A DNA stretch of 64,000 nucleotides from Metellina segmentata (GCA_947359465.1 OX375876.1:122755444-122819443), one strand, 5' to 3'; positions 42,678-53,574 are shown, numbered from the stretch's first letter. A program made the numbers and translations. Notes: a model not told the origin generated them from the letters alone.

Positions 42678-43737
42678 CAGTGGTCCCCAACCTTTTTATC
42701 GCCGCGGACCGGATGATCGTTTGATAACTTTAACGCGGCCCGCTGAGGAGGAGGGGGGGGGGCGTTGATTGTTTATATTTTAGATTGTTTTGATTTAGAT
42801 AATTTTAATTTAATTGTATTTAAATATGCTTTCAAAATATAATACAGTTGCACCAAAAAATGAATATAAAGTGATTTAACATTTTAACTCACTAGAACGC
42901 TAAATCAATGAGAACCCGGAGCTTGTTTCATTGCAACAAGACGGTTTCATCTGGGGGTAATAAGAGACAATGACACCCGAAGTGATTATGTCCAGTTTAT
43001 TCCATTGTTTGGTTTTGTTTGCTGTCAATGCAGAAAACCCCGCTTTACACCGATAGGTTGTCAAAAATGGCAATAGGGATTTAAGTGCTGTGGTGGCAAT
43101 CTCAGTGTATTCCGCCATGACTTTAATCCAGAACACCGGCAGAGTTGTTGTCTCGAACGTAGTTTTAAGGTAGCCTTCATTTGCAATCTCCAGCAGTTGA
43201 TCTTCTTGCACAGACATGCTAGATTTCCCTGATTTGTTGACAAATGGGTTGCGGATCCATTCCTTACTAGTTCGTGGGTCTTTTGTAGTTGGGAAGTAGC
43301 GATCACAAACTCTTTTAAAAGCAAAGACAGGTGATCGTGCACCAACTGGGTGAATGAATGTTTAGGCTCAGTCTCGCCTAAAATCCCCGCTAATGTCTGA
43401 AACATGTTCAAAGTGCCTCTGTTTACGCGCCGTCCCCACAACTTCAGTTTGGCTTTAAATGCAGCCACTTTGTCTGCCAACTTGAAAACAGCTGTCACAT
43501 TTGTCAAAATTGGAAAATAGAGAATTCAGAAATCATAATTGAAGCTCTAGTAACAGAACAAATTTCAAGTTATGATTTACCGCCTCCTAATTTAAGTGGA
43601 AATTTCATAGATAAGAACAGCACAAACACGAGAGAAATACACCGCAGTAAATAAAATGGAAATAATTTAATGTTCCTTGGGCGGCCCGGTACCATTTGAT
43701 TCACGGATCGGTACCGGTCCGGGGGTTGGGACCACTG
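42678..43737 (-). mobile_element. hAT element (family B), deletion derivative
   Basis: Ends CAGTGGTCCCCAACCTTTTT at 42678 and the complement of GGGGGTTGGGACCACTG at 43737. Left flank is SINE-A ending CCTTAAGG; right flank CTTTACTC matches only partly, so the right target copy has been altered or lost. About the same length as the copy at 18578-19649 and clearly the same family. A poly-G stretch lies at about 42752-42763. Confidence 0.9.
42900..43507 (-). pseudogene. hAT transposase C-terminal remnant (family B)
   Basis: The minus frame from 43507 reads AVFKLADKVAAFKAKLKLWG and LVHDHLSLLLKEF. A frame change near 43300 and another near 43217 lead into DQLLEIANEGYLKTTFET, LPVFWIKVMAEYTEIATTAL and a final LPFLTTYRCKAGFSALTANK. 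Same domain and breaks as expected for the 18824 copy, without the TAG found there. Confidence 0.85.
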
Positions 43738-44244
43738 CTTTACTCCACCAAAATAGCTATTAATCCATTTGGATCACCTTATTTTTGCTTTTTTTTATTG
43801 GTAATGTTTTAAGTTTTTTATCTCATTTATATTAGCTCTTATCTACTTTAGTAAATTGAATAGGAATTAGTAAATTTAATAAGTTTGTTATTATCTCTTT
43901 TTAGATATGACTAATATAGAAGATAAAATTACAAAAACTTATGTAAATTGATCTAATAGCTATTACGTTGATACAAAACGAATGCTATCATCAGTACCAG
44001 TAGACACATAATGCCTATATAAATTTGGTATATTATTTTAAATATAATGAGAATAAATGTTTGGCGCAGTTCTTCCCACGCGAACACGTGACTGGCGACT
44101 GAGACATCAATCCACACCACGCGCTGGCGCGAGATTGGCAGATAAAGTGTTAATTACTTAAAATCCCTTGATAACTACATATTTCAAATCGTACCTTTTA
44201 TTCGTTTTAAAATTAAGTAACTAATACTTCCTTTACTTTTTAGG
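43738..44244. other. Unassigned AT-rich spacer
   Basis: No gene or element recognised. Confidence 0.4.
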
Positions 44245-44585
44245 ATTTCTGCAAAACTTCTCCAAAGGATAATTTCCAGTGTTTTTTACCTTGAACATAT
44301 ACACATGCTCAAAACATAAGAGAAAATGGTTCAAGTCCGCTCCCAAATGTATTCCTACGGTATGGAACTCTATGAATTCCAGTCTACTAACAAATTCACT
44401 GCTTGGAAAATATGGAAAAAGTTGAAAAATATGATTTTTTCTTTTAATACCCCAACTGTAATTGATATTATGACTTTCAAGTGCTTGTACGCAATATTCA
44501 AAAGCTTGTTTACAGAAAAGACCAACGATGAAACCAATTGTGAGGAAAGATGGAACAACAAAACTTTTAAACATCCAAATATGGG
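44245..44585 (+). CDS. Possible exon with start codon, product unknown
   Basis: A strong-looking acceptor (pyrimidine tract ending CTTTTTAG at 44243-44244) is followed by a short leader. ATG at 44326 is in good context (GAAAATGG). About 86 codons follow, MVQVRSQMYSYGMELYEF to TFKHPNMG, up to GTAAGT near 44585-44590, a good donor. The overlapping minus frame (44233-44574) is also open, so the evidence is ambiguous. No domain recognised. Confidence 0.25.
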
Positions 44586-44649
44586 TAAGTTCTCTTAATT
44601 AAAAAAAAAAACATTTGTCAGAGCGAAAAAAACGACATACTTTTTACAA

Positions 44650-44805
44650 GTATTGAAACTTTGATTAACCATCAGGGTCGAGACCGTGATAGTTAGTCGA
44701 ATAGACGGATAACAGAAAAACCTTAAACAACAACCCACCCCATCCGTTGCATATGAACTATTGGTAAAAAAACTATTTACGAATTGGAAACACTCACTGC
44801 CAAAA
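44650..44805 (-). repeat. Pogo-like element fragment, empty-site relative
   Basis: The reverse complement matches 38590-38677 joined directly to 40889-40930: TTTTTCTGTTATCCGTCTAT is followed by CGACTAACTATCACGGTCTC. The family D hAT and its duplicated 8 bp are absent here. Confidence 0.8.
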
Positions 44806-44998
44806 GTTAAGCAAGAAAGGTAAAATGCGAAAAAAAAACCCGACAAGTACAGCTTTGATTGACACGAAATTCGGCAACTAGTTTTATTCATGAGACAAAA
44901 CTAAGAATTAAATGCAAAGATGAAAACAATATTGAATTTTCATAAATTATAAGATGAAGTCATATTGGAGTCATAACAAAAAATTGATTTTTAAATCC
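44806..44998. other. Unassigned spacer
   Basis: Nothing recognised. Confidence 0.4.
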
Positions 44999-45332
44999 AA
45001 AACAAATAAACAAAATTGGCATTAATAGAGTATGTGACCACCGTCAATCCTCATACAAAGTTTACAGCGTGTGATCATGCTTTCCATGAGGTGATCAACC
45101 ACCCCAGAGTCAAGTAATCGCCATTCCTCCTGTAGAGCAGTTTGCAACTCTGTGAGAGTTTCTGGGGGTGGGAAACGTGCAGACACAGCATGGCTGAGGA
45201 TATCTTAAAGATTTTCAATATGATTAAGGTCGGGCGAGTACGCCGGCCAAACCATATGCGCAATCCCCATCACTATCCAGGTAGTCGTCGACGATGGGAA
45301 CGCGCATTATCCTCCATTAAAACGAAAGAATG
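44999..45332 (-). pseudogene. Tc1-like transposase C-terminal half (family E)
   Basis: The minus strand reads SFVLMEDNARSHR (second Asp) at the right edge, then MVWPAYSPDLNHIENL (Glu) and ETLTELQTALQEEWRLLDSG, ending near CKLCMRIDGGHI. Small indels are present. The complementary N-terminal and central part of the same family lies at 48195-48790 with about 60 bp of overlap. Confidence 0.8.
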
Positions 45333-45334
45333 TT

Positions 45335-45615
45335 AATGTGACTTCCAGGACGACAACGCTCCATGTCATATTGCAGCCTCTGTCAAGCAGTGGTATCCAG
45401 ATATGGATGTAAAACGTCTTCTCTAGCCTGCTCAGGGTCCCGACCTAAACCACATCGCTGTGTTTCAAACCTTGTTTGAGGTATGCCCAGGAGAATTGCT
45501 AGTGTAATTGCAGCACGTGGGGGACCATCCCCCGTATTTGTGTATTTTTTCCCTTATACCATCACTTCTTGCTGTCCGGTCCATCAGTGTAGGGTAGTAT
45601 ATATATATATATGCA
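45335..45615 (+). pseudogene. Tc1-like transposase fragment, copy 3
   Basis: The plus strand reads [19 protein letters not shown] and PDMDVKRLL, then DLNHIAVFQTLFE with an internal deletion relative to copy 2, ending near CCCTTATACCATCAC. A short inverted piece at 45576-45612 (GTCCGGTCCATCAGTGTAGG) comes from the 5' side of the same family, showing rearrangement. Confidence 0.75.
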
Positions 45616-46100
45616 TACGATACCTAAAAATAACTACTTATTGCAATTCTCACCCTAGACCCGTCCCCTAACTTCCCAGTTTCCTCTCAGTATTTTTTCT
45701 CTTTTGTTCAATATACCTACCCCTTGAGACCTCAGGACCTCGCTGTATTTTTGACCTCCCACGAACATTTTTCTTTCAAATCACCTGTCTAAGATCAAAT
45801 TACTCCTTCGTTTAACTACCGATTTCTACCAATGCAATTACTTGCAAGATCCAATGATCCAATGGGGTCTTTCTTTTAATTCTTATCCCTCTGGCGAGTT
45901 CCATGTGAACTATGCACTTTTTCCTTGAGCCGTCCTAAACTTCGTACCCTCAACAACCTCCATACGTTATTAGTTTGCTATTTGTGTAATAAAGAATCTT
46001 TTTAGAATTTCTGCCTCACCATTTGAGGAACCAGCATTACATTCCACACCAATGGATCATCCTCATCCGGTTGCCTAATACCACTCGTGCTACTCCGTCA
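45616..46100. other. Unassigned spacer with TA run
   Basis: A short TA repeat at about 45599-45612 precedes unassigned pyrimidine-rich sequence. No gene evidence. Confidence 0.4.
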
Positions 46101-46515
46101 CGACTGCAGAAACCTCTCTAGAATTATATAGAATTAATTCTATAGAAGCTCATATTTTGTTTATAGATAAAGCAAATTTTTTTATAGCTATAAGCAAATA
46201 TTTTTGCTATAAGCTTTATAAAGTAAGCTCTCTATAGACAAGATCTAAATAAATCTCAATACAATGTCGGTAGAAACCTTTTTCTAAAAGCTGTATAAAG
46301 AAAAGTTTATAGAAATCTATTGAATGTCTGTAGAAACCTCTCTATAATTATATAGAATTAATTCTATAGAAGCTCATATTTTGTTTCACAATTTTGCTTT
46401 TGTGTAGAATTCTATACTTATAAATTTCTATAGAAAAGGAGTTTGTTAGTTTTCTAAACAAATCTTGTAGAATTTTCTCCCTATAGAAACTAAATGTTGT
46501 TTCTCTACTGAGTTT
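46101..46515. repeat. TATAGAA-rich repeat with a 60-bp direct duplication
   Basis: AGAAACCTCTCTAGAATTAT to GCTCATATTTTGTTT at about 46109-46163 recurs at 46333-46386 nearly unchanged. It contains the palindrome TAGAATTAATTCTA. Many TATAGAA words fill the rest. Likely an AT-rich non-autonomous element; ends not resolved. Confidence 0.6.
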
Positions 46516-46979
46516 TATGGAACTTTATTAAAAAATTTCGTAAGGAAAGGATTTGTGGGCCTGAAATAAATTTTAAGTTGCTTGAACAGTTTTGATTGGT
46601 GTTGCATCCCGAGGAAAGAAGAATCTTAAATATGAGGTAAATATATGAAAATGAAGCAATGAATACAAACATAATGGAGGGAAGTATTTTTTATTGAGTT
46701 TATAAATAAGATATTTCATGGAATGTGCTTTTAGGTTTTTCGAATAACAAATGTAAAAGAGGTGATTATACAGATGCTCCAAAAATAATTGTTGATAATT
46801 CAAATTTCTTAAAAGTCAGCTTTTAAAGTTTTCGTCGGAACGTTTTCTAAGTAATTTCTATGTACTCCAGTTCTGCGTTGCTTGTATTAATGGCATTATT
46901 TCGGTCAAAATCGACGAGTCCACAATCCATTCGGTTTAGATTGATGTTTTTCTCTGCCGTGACTTTATTTATGCGATGG
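46516..46979. other. Spacer, possible 3' UTR of the gene at 46980
   Basis: Downstream of the stop codon at 46980 on the minus strand. AATAAA-like complements (TTTATT) occur, including near 46690, and could serve as polyadenylation signals. No other feature. Confidence 0.35.
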
Positions 46980-47476
46980 TTAGTACCACTGAGACGACAA
47001 GACAAAATTATCTGAGACTCCTTTGGTATCATCTGAAAGATTTGTGGCAAGATCTGCTGCTGGTGCGTCAACAGCTTCTGCAGCAGCAAGTAGGGCTCTT
47101 TCTGCCATCTCGTCTTCGACGGTACGCAAGCGCAAGTCCATGAATTCATCAGGGTGTTCAGCATTCCACTCTGCGAGGTAGTCGCGTTCAACGTAGGGTT
47201 GCTCTTTCTGTTTTTTGGCCTCCTTTTTTGCCTTTTTCTTCTGGCTTCGCTTTTCCCGAAACTTCCTTCTGAAATAGCAGGTCGATATTTATTAATTTTC
47301 CAGTAAAGGAAGGGCACATTATATGTATTTAAAACCAACAGTTTATGAAAAAACGTAATTTTAACAGACACCGAAAGTCACACAAATAAGTAATTTAAGG
47401 AAGATATAAGGAATAGATTACACACTTACATTTGTTTCTCGATCCAATCCAACATCTTGAAAGGTGAATAGGATGT
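46980..47476 (-). CDS. Candidate host gene exons, unknown lysine-rich protein
   Basis: Two exons on the minus strand. Exon 2 (47268 to 46980) follows a good acceptor (CTGCTATTTCAG) and encodes RRKFREKRSQKKKAKKEAKK, then QPYVERDYLAEWNAEHPDEF and MDLRLRTVEDEMAERALLAA. It ends in an acidic/serine tail with QWY and TAA. Exon 1 (47476 or ATG 47455 to 47430) encodes MLDWIEKQ and ends at donor GTAAGTG. The phase joins correctly as 2+1 bases across a 161-bp intron. From the ATG the product would be about 104 residues. A basic helix of lysines and a helical acidic part are visible; the family is not recognised. If exon 1 is internal (acceptor TTTTTATAG), this is the 3' end of a larger gene. Confidence 0.55.
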
Positions 47477-48194
47477 CTATAAAAATATCGTAAATAGCAC
47501 TGAAAAGTACTGTTTGTTAAAAACGTCGGTAAAATTGACGTAGGTAGCACTGAAAAGTACTGTTTATAAATAAATTGCAGCGGAAAACTCCTCTACAACA
47601 AAAAATCGCTTTAATCAAACGTATATTAATATCACTTGATCACAGCTTTAAAAGACGCAAGTTAGCAGTTCGAAAGATATAACATGAATGACGAAATATT
47701 TTTAAAACAATACATTTTACATGCGCAACAATGTTTGGGTAACAATGAAGTAGAAATTTCAATGCTCAGGAAACAATGGACTCGTCCACTATTATACTTA
47801 AAATAACTTTATTGTTTTAAGAAAAAAAATGAGTGGATTTAATTGTATATATTTCCATTCTTGTAAGTAGGAAGTTTGAAATTTATGCTGAATTCAGAAT
47901 TAATGATATAATATGTATAAATTCAGTTCAATATTTGTTTTAATATTTCATATTTTTAAGATTCATACGTCATTAAAACTCCCTTTCTAAATAATAAGGC
48001 TGTTTTTACTTTTTATACTTCTACGACACATATGATTTGCTTTACTTTACATTTCTAGTCCTTAAATTCCCTTTTCACTCAGTATATTTAACTCCTTAAC
48101 AATTTCATTTTTTTCGCGAATTCGATCCAAATAAGGTCATTTTTTTTTCCATAAAACATTTGGAAGTAGGAAATTATTATTAAAAACATTTCTT
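47477..48194. other. Spacer upstream of the candidate gene
   Basis: Contains a repeated CACTGAAAAGTACTGTTT (about 47498 and 47550) and a 40-codon plus frame starting at 47692 (MNDEIFLKQYILHAQQCLG). That frame is short enough to be chance. The rest is AT-rich. Confidence 0.35.
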
Positions 48195-48790
48195 CTTCAA
48201 CAACTTCCAATCCCCTCATTCTCCAGGTAGTCGTCGACGATACCAGCTCTATGGGGACACGCATTATCATCCATTAAAACGAAAGAAGGACCAACTGCTT
48301 CAGCGTACAATCTCACAGTGGGTTCTAGATCTTCATTCGGATACCGGACAGCTGTCGCAGAACCCCGTCTATAGATGTGCAGGTCGGTGCGATATCCCAA
48401 CGAAATCCCGGCCCACACCATGTTGCTTCCACCTCGGAATGCGTGATGCTCGATGATGTTATGCGGCCGATTGCGTGTGACGTGTTCTCTCCAGACCCTT
48501 ACACGTTTGTCATCTGGCTCCAGAGCAAATCTCGACTCAATCGTGAACATAATGATAGCCCAATCAGACGCAGTCCAATTCACATGTTGTCGAAAGCACT
48601 TTAATCGTGCCCCTCTGGATTGGACGGATAGAGGAACACAAACTCGGGGTACCCGGTCGCATATTAGCAACCTTCACTGGATTAGAAGACATGGAGGAAA
48701 TTTTAGGCTCGCTGATTCGTTGTTTGCAATTTTAAGCCCGCTGATTCGTTGGTTTCTCACCCAGTGATCTATGACGTCACTCCCTCATAG
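48195..48790 (-). pseudogene. Tc1-like transposase central part (family E)
   Basis: The minus frame 48670-48200 reads LICDRVPRVCVPLSVQSRG, ARLKCFRQHVNWTASDW, then IMFTIESRF where active relatives have an Asp before ESRF, so the first catalytic Asp is lost. It continues with GGSNMVWAGISLGYRTD and VGPSFVLMDDNACPHRAGI (second Asp intact) and VDDYLENEGI, then diverges. The Glu-containing C-terminus is absent here but present for this family at 44999-45332. Confidence 0.85.
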
Positions 48791-49152
48791 TGCTCCACTG
48801 CGCATGCGTGAGAAGTATCCACATTTACTTGCAATATCGTATAGTGCTCAGTTCGTTACAACATGTTTCACAGTTGAGATTTTATTAATGATTCGAAATT
48901 AACTGTTCTGAGCACCTTATTCAATAGACAATGCACATTTTCAAGATTACAATTAACTTTTTTTTATTCGAAAACATAGGTATGTATATACAGTATTCTG
49001 TACCTGATAGTAGAAGTATCGTATATGCAAATTTTTCGATTGTAGGGTATAGTAAGTGGAATTTAAACAATTGTAAGTGAGCAACCATTTATTTGACTTA
49101 AAAGCATCTATCTTTTTTAATGTTAAGAAAAAGCCATTTAAAATGACTTGTT
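48791..49152. other. Unassigned spacer
   Basis: AT-rich, nothing recognised. Confidence 0.4.
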
Positions 49153-49743
49153 CTCTATACCAGGCCTCGAAATAGACTGTTTAATACGGTGCACCTTGTG
49201 TACCTAAGTTTTTAAATTAGGTGCACAGATTATATTTTAGGTGCATACTTAAAAAAACGTAATATAAGAGCATTAATGTAATGTAAACTACTTTATTAGT
49301 TGGGTAAGTTTGGATATGTTACTAGTAGATCGTAAATAAAAATATTAAAAAAAAAAACATTTTATCTGCGGAATTATTACTTACCAAAATTCAGTCATCA
49401 TCAGACATTGGTGGGCAATCAGAAACGGCTACGTTTTTGGCAGATCCTTACCCATAAGGTTTAGTGTCCATCCTTCTTTTTGTATTTTTCCTTCATAGCA
49501 AGATAGCATTTTCTGGATTAAAGTTTTCGCATAGTGTGTATTTAGGAATTTTAATTACGTTCCTTTAGAGCGAGAGAGGTCGATACTAATATTTTGTTCA
49601 GGCATCAAAATAGCCTAAAATATGTTTCCCCCGCTTTTTTTACCGATTGGTGCACTGCGTGCACCTAGAGGGAAAAAAATTAGATGCACAATTTTATTTA
49701 TAGGTGCACAGTGCACCCGGGTATTTCGAGCCCTGCTCTATAC
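49153..49743. mobile_element. hAT-type MITE with GGTGCAC words, exact 8-bp TSD
   Basis: Element 49161-49735 (575 bp) between exact CTCTATAC copies at 49153-49160 and 49736-49743. TIRs CAGGCCTCGAAATA and the complement of TATTTCGAGCCCTG differ at one base. Subterminal TAGGTGCACA words repeat on both sides. No transposase. Confidence 0.95.
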
Positions 49744-49894
49744 TGTATAATTTTTCAAATGTCAGTTACGATAGTTTACCCCTGAGGTACAGAATTATAA
49801 TTACATTTCACAGTTACAAATTTTGATTAACAGCATATGCATCCATTTCTTGTGACAATTACATTAGAATTACTATTATAGACATCGTTTTGTT
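49744..49894. other. Unassigned spacer
   Basis: Short AT-rich stretch before the LINE fragment. Confidence 0.4.
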
Positions 49895-50612
49895 GGGTAT
49901 GTCATTTAATATAGGGAAATGTCAAGTTCTGCATATGGGTTACAGGAACAGTGGAGCCGAGTACTGTCTGCAGGGAGTAAAGGTAAAGGAGGGAGAAACA
50001 GTCAAGGATCTTGGGGTGATAATTCACAGGGATTTTAAAATGGGTCACCAATGTTCAGCTGCGGGTGAAAAGGATAATAGGTTATTGGGGTATATTAAAA
50101 AGACTGTAACTTCAAGGGATAAAGATATAATCTTGCCGTTATATAAGGGCTTAGTAAGATCACATCTAGAATATGCTGTACAATTCTGGGCTCCATATAT
50201 GAGAAAGGATATAGAATTAATTGAAAGGGTTCAGCACAGAGCTACAAAAATAATAAAGGGGATAGCAAATCTCGACTCTAATGAACGTTTCAGCAAGCTA
50301 AACATGTATACACTGGAAAGAAGAAGGATGGGGGATTTGATTCAGCTTTTCAAGTTGGTAAAACAAGGGGACACAGAGGGCTTAAATTTCAATAAGCATA
50401 ACAGAACAAGGGGCCATGGGTATAAATTGAATAAGACACATTTGAATCGGGATTTAAGGAAAAACTACTACGTTAATAGGGTGAAAGACGAATGGAACGC
50501 GTTGCCAGAAAATATAGTTAATTCAAAGGGAGCGTACGAATTTAAGATACGATTGGATAATCAGTGGGAATTGTTTTTGGAAAGTTCGTTTTTCTATAAT
50601 CGAAATTGTTAA
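49895..50612 (+). pseudogene. CR1-like LINE reverse transcriptase 3' end
   Basis: An uninterrupted frame of about 240 codons reads FNIGKCQVLHMGYRNSGAEY, then VKDLGVIIHRDFKMGHQCSA, ILPLYKGLVRSHLEYAVQFW, ELIERVQHRATKIIKGI and NRVKDEWNALPENIVNSKGA. This is the thumb and C-terminal region after the polymerase core in CR1/Rex-like non-LTR elements. The YxDD core and endonuclease are absent because of 5' truncation. The lack of stops suggests a relatively young insertion. There is no poly(A), and no TSD was found. Confidence 0.85.
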
Positions 50613-50975
50613 AGATAGATTGAAAATTTCAACGGATTTGAAATCTGCGGAAAATTTTATACACCAGTTTACTACCTTACATCTCGGCGTTGCCCGTGGT
50701 GTTGGTTTGGGAAGTAATTTAAATACTTGAAACTTATTCTTTACGTAAAGTTAGTTGGCTTGTTTTTCTAATGCGGTTGCAGCACTTCAACACAAGATTT
50801 CAAACAAAGAATTCCAAATTGATAGATGATAGTTTATTGATCAACACCAATTAGATTAAACGTGATACGCCTTGCCAAAATGACGATAAACTGTATCATA
50901 AGGTAACCCCCTATCTCTAATATATATCTTCATTGAATATATCTATATTGAATATTATCTTCAACCGATTTGAAA
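50613..50975. repeat. Spacer with a CGGCGTTGCCCGTGG repeat end
   Basis: TCGGCGTTGCCCGTGGTGTT and GGTTTGG at 50687-50714 match the foldback at 6613-6650. Remaining sequence unassigned. It may be the boundary of a dispersed repeat adjoining the LINE. Confidence 0.5.
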
Positions 50976-51934
50976 CGTTGATTGTTTATATTTTAGATTG
51001 TTTTGATTTAATAATTTTAATTTAATTGTCTTTAAACATGCCTTCAAAATAAAATACAGTTACCCCAACAAATGAATATAAAGTGATTTAACATTTTAAC
51101 TCACTAGAACGCTAAATCAATGAGAACCCTGAGCTTGTTTCATTGCAATGAGACGGTTTCATCTGGGGGTAATAGGAGACAATGACACCCGAAGTGTGTT
51201 GCTTATGTCCAATTTATTCCGTTGTTTTGTTTTATTGCTGTAACTGCAGAAAAACCCCGCTTTACACAGATAGGTTGTCGGAAATGGCTATAGGGATTTA
51301 AGTGCTGTGGTGGCAATCTCAGAGTATTCCGTCATGACTTTAATCCAGAACACCGGCAGAGTTGTTGTCTCGAACGTAGTTTTAAGGCCGCCTTCATTTG
51401 CAATCTCCAGCAGTTGATCTTCTTGCACAGACATGCTAGATTTGCCTGATTTGTTGACAAATGGGTTGCGGATCCATTCCTTACTAGTTTGTCTTTTGTG
51501 GTTGGGTAGTAGCGATCAAACTCTTTTAAAAGCAAAGACATATGATCGTGCACCAACTGGGAGAATGAATGTTTAGGCTGTCTCGCCTAAAATCCCCGCT
51601 AATGTCTGAAACATGTCCAAAATGCCTCTGTTCGCGCGCCGTCCCCACAACTTCAGTTTGGCTTTAAATGCAGCTACTTTGTCTGCCAACTTGAAAACAG
51701 CTGTCACATTTGTCAAAATCGGAAAATAGAGACAGAATTCAGAAATCATAATTGAAGCTCTAGTAACAGAACAAATTTCAAGTTATGATTTACCGTCTCC
51801 TAATTTGAGTGAACCGCACAAACCCAAGAGAAATACACCACAGTAAATAAAATGGAAATAATTTAATGTTCCTTGGGCGGTCCGGTACCATTTGATCCAC
51901 GGACCGGTACCGGCCCGGGGGTTGGGGACCACTG
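50976..51934 (-). mobile_element. hAT element (family B), left end missing
   Basis: Starts abruptly at CGTTGATTGTTTATATTTTA, corresponding to about 90 bp inside the 42678 copy. It ends with the intact right TIR (complement of GGGGGTTGGGGACCACTG). The right flank is SINE-A starting CCCTAAGGGAAAGAG. The minus frame 51556-51332 keeps NCWRLQMKAALKLRS-type out-of-frame translation and homology to the family B transposase. Frameshifts and small deletions are present. Confidence 0.85.
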
Positions 51935-52014
51935 CCCTAAGGGAAAGAGGACAACATCACGTGATTTGAAACCACGGTCAGATGACGAGGCAACACATGA
52001 GCTGGCATCCCACT
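51935..52014 (-). mobile_element. SINE-A fragment right of the hAT
   Basis: CCCTAAGGGAAAGAGGACAA to GAGCTGGCATCCCACTT. It continues the SINE from the same internal position where the 42600-42677 fragment stops, and ends at the TG microsatellite. Confidence 0.85.
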
Positions 52015-52027
52015 TGTGTGTGTGTGT

Positions 52028-52111
<84 letters not shown>
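52015..52111. repeat. TG dinucleotide microsatellite, about 97 bp
   Basis: Almost pure TG repeats with one TATG interruption near 52030. Any open frames across it are artefacts. Confidence 0.98.
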
Positions 52112-52113
<2 letters not shown>

Positions 52114-52977
52114 TACCACTCATCTTTACAAGTTCAAACTATCAAATGATTCTCAAAAAGGCCATGGGAACCCAAACCGACACACGAAAGCATGTAAGCC
52201 GGGGAAGACTGTGAGTTCGTGCATTCAGGACAAACAGGAAAACTCTTTATGTCCATTTTGAAATTTGAGAGTGTTAGTATGGCCACTATTAATCTGGACA
52301 CAGCCGTCTGTGATCACATAACGCCTCCAAAGCATAGCCAGGACGAGTTCCCCAATCATGAGTATAGGAAGTTCTTCGCGTAATATTACCGCAGATTTTT
52401 AACGGAAAATTCTCTGGGATGTAAATAGATTCAATGACGCTAGTGTCTCCAAGGAACCTTCATTAACCATCCGTCATTTTAAAGTAATTTCCCTTAATGC
52501 TAATATGAGAAGTGATCCATAGAGAGATCAGTCAGTAAAAAAGACAACTGGTGGTAGCAGTCTTAGAATGTATAACAGTATTTGTGCGCACTTCCGACTG
52601 CAGAGGTTCCTCCAAGAGAACGGCAATAATATGTCATGTTATGTCCAGTTTACTGTACAATAGCATTATAAATATACATGGATATTTATATCTCTATTAG
52701 AATGTGTCCTGGGGAATTGCGTGACAAACTGTCTTTAGTTAGGTGCACATCTACAGAAATATTTTGGGGAAACCCAAAATTTATAGATACAACTATAATT
52801 GAAATTTGTTATTAGTTGAGATAGTTTTCAAGAGGAAGAGCGCCGAAAAAAGAATTCCTCTGTACAGGGGACGTGGAGTAAAAATTGTTTGGGTGTAGTG
52901 TAGTAACAATTGTCTATAGATTCATTAGATATTCAACTAGTTACCACCGTCCCAGCCTAAGCCAATCGGTGTATCGC
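52112..52977. other. Unassigned spacer
   Basis: No gene or element recognised. Confidence 0.4.
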
Positions 52978-53200
52978 CACGTAATTTTGAACCACGGTCA
53001 GATGACGAAGCAACACCTGAGCTGACACCCCACTCTCCAAACTTCCACGCCAACCCCCTTTCGGCCTCGACAGATTGAAGTTGCACCAGCCGCCTCTACA
53101 CCCTACGCTTACAACCATCCAATGCCGGACCCGAACCAGGAACCTCCCAATCTAGAGGCTAACACCTTAACTACTATACCTGTTGGTCGGCACACGTAAT
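52978..53200 (-). mobile_element. SINE-A, 3' part missing, 8-bp TSD
   Basis: A minus copy lacking its 3' third. CACGTAAT at 52978-52985 and 53193-53200 may be the target duplication, though the left copy overlaps the SINE sequence TCGTAATTTTGAA. Small deletions lie in the middle and beside the B box. Confidence 0.75.
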
Positions 53201-53218
53201 AAAATTTAAATTCATTTT

Positions 53219-53574
53219 CAATTACCTTAAGCCGACCAACCGGTATAGTGGTTAAGGTGTTAGCCTCTAGATCGGAAGGTTCCTGGTTCTAATCCGGGTA
53301 CGGGCATGGATGTTTGTAAGCGTACGGTGTAGAGGCGGCTGGTGCACCTTAAATCTGTCGTGGCCGAAAGTCCTCACGTTGGGTTGGCATGGAAGTTTGG
53401 AGAGTGGGGTGTCAGCTCAGGCGTTGCTTCGTCATCTGACCGTGGTTCAAAATTACGAGGTGTTGTCCTCGGATCTTTCCCTCAAGGGACTGATCCCGGA
53501 CCGTCGTTAATAGCCCGTTGTGTTGCTCTAGTACGACGTTAACGAAAATTACCATTACCTATCAATTACCTTAA
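53219..53574 (+). mobile_element. SINE-A, full length, 12-bp TSD
   Basis: The copy 53231-53562 lies between exact CAATTACCTTAA at 53219-53230 and 53563-53574. Well preserved; the B box has one change (GTTCTAATCC). Confidence 0.95.

Noticed and set aside
47692..47814. Small plus-strand gene of 40 codons divergent from the candidate host gene
   Set aside because: Too short to exceed chance in AT-rich DNA, and no motif or splice signal supports it.
51863..52261. Frames rich in Thr-His or Cys-Val
   Set aside because: They cross the TG microsatellite, which gives such dipeptides in any frame.
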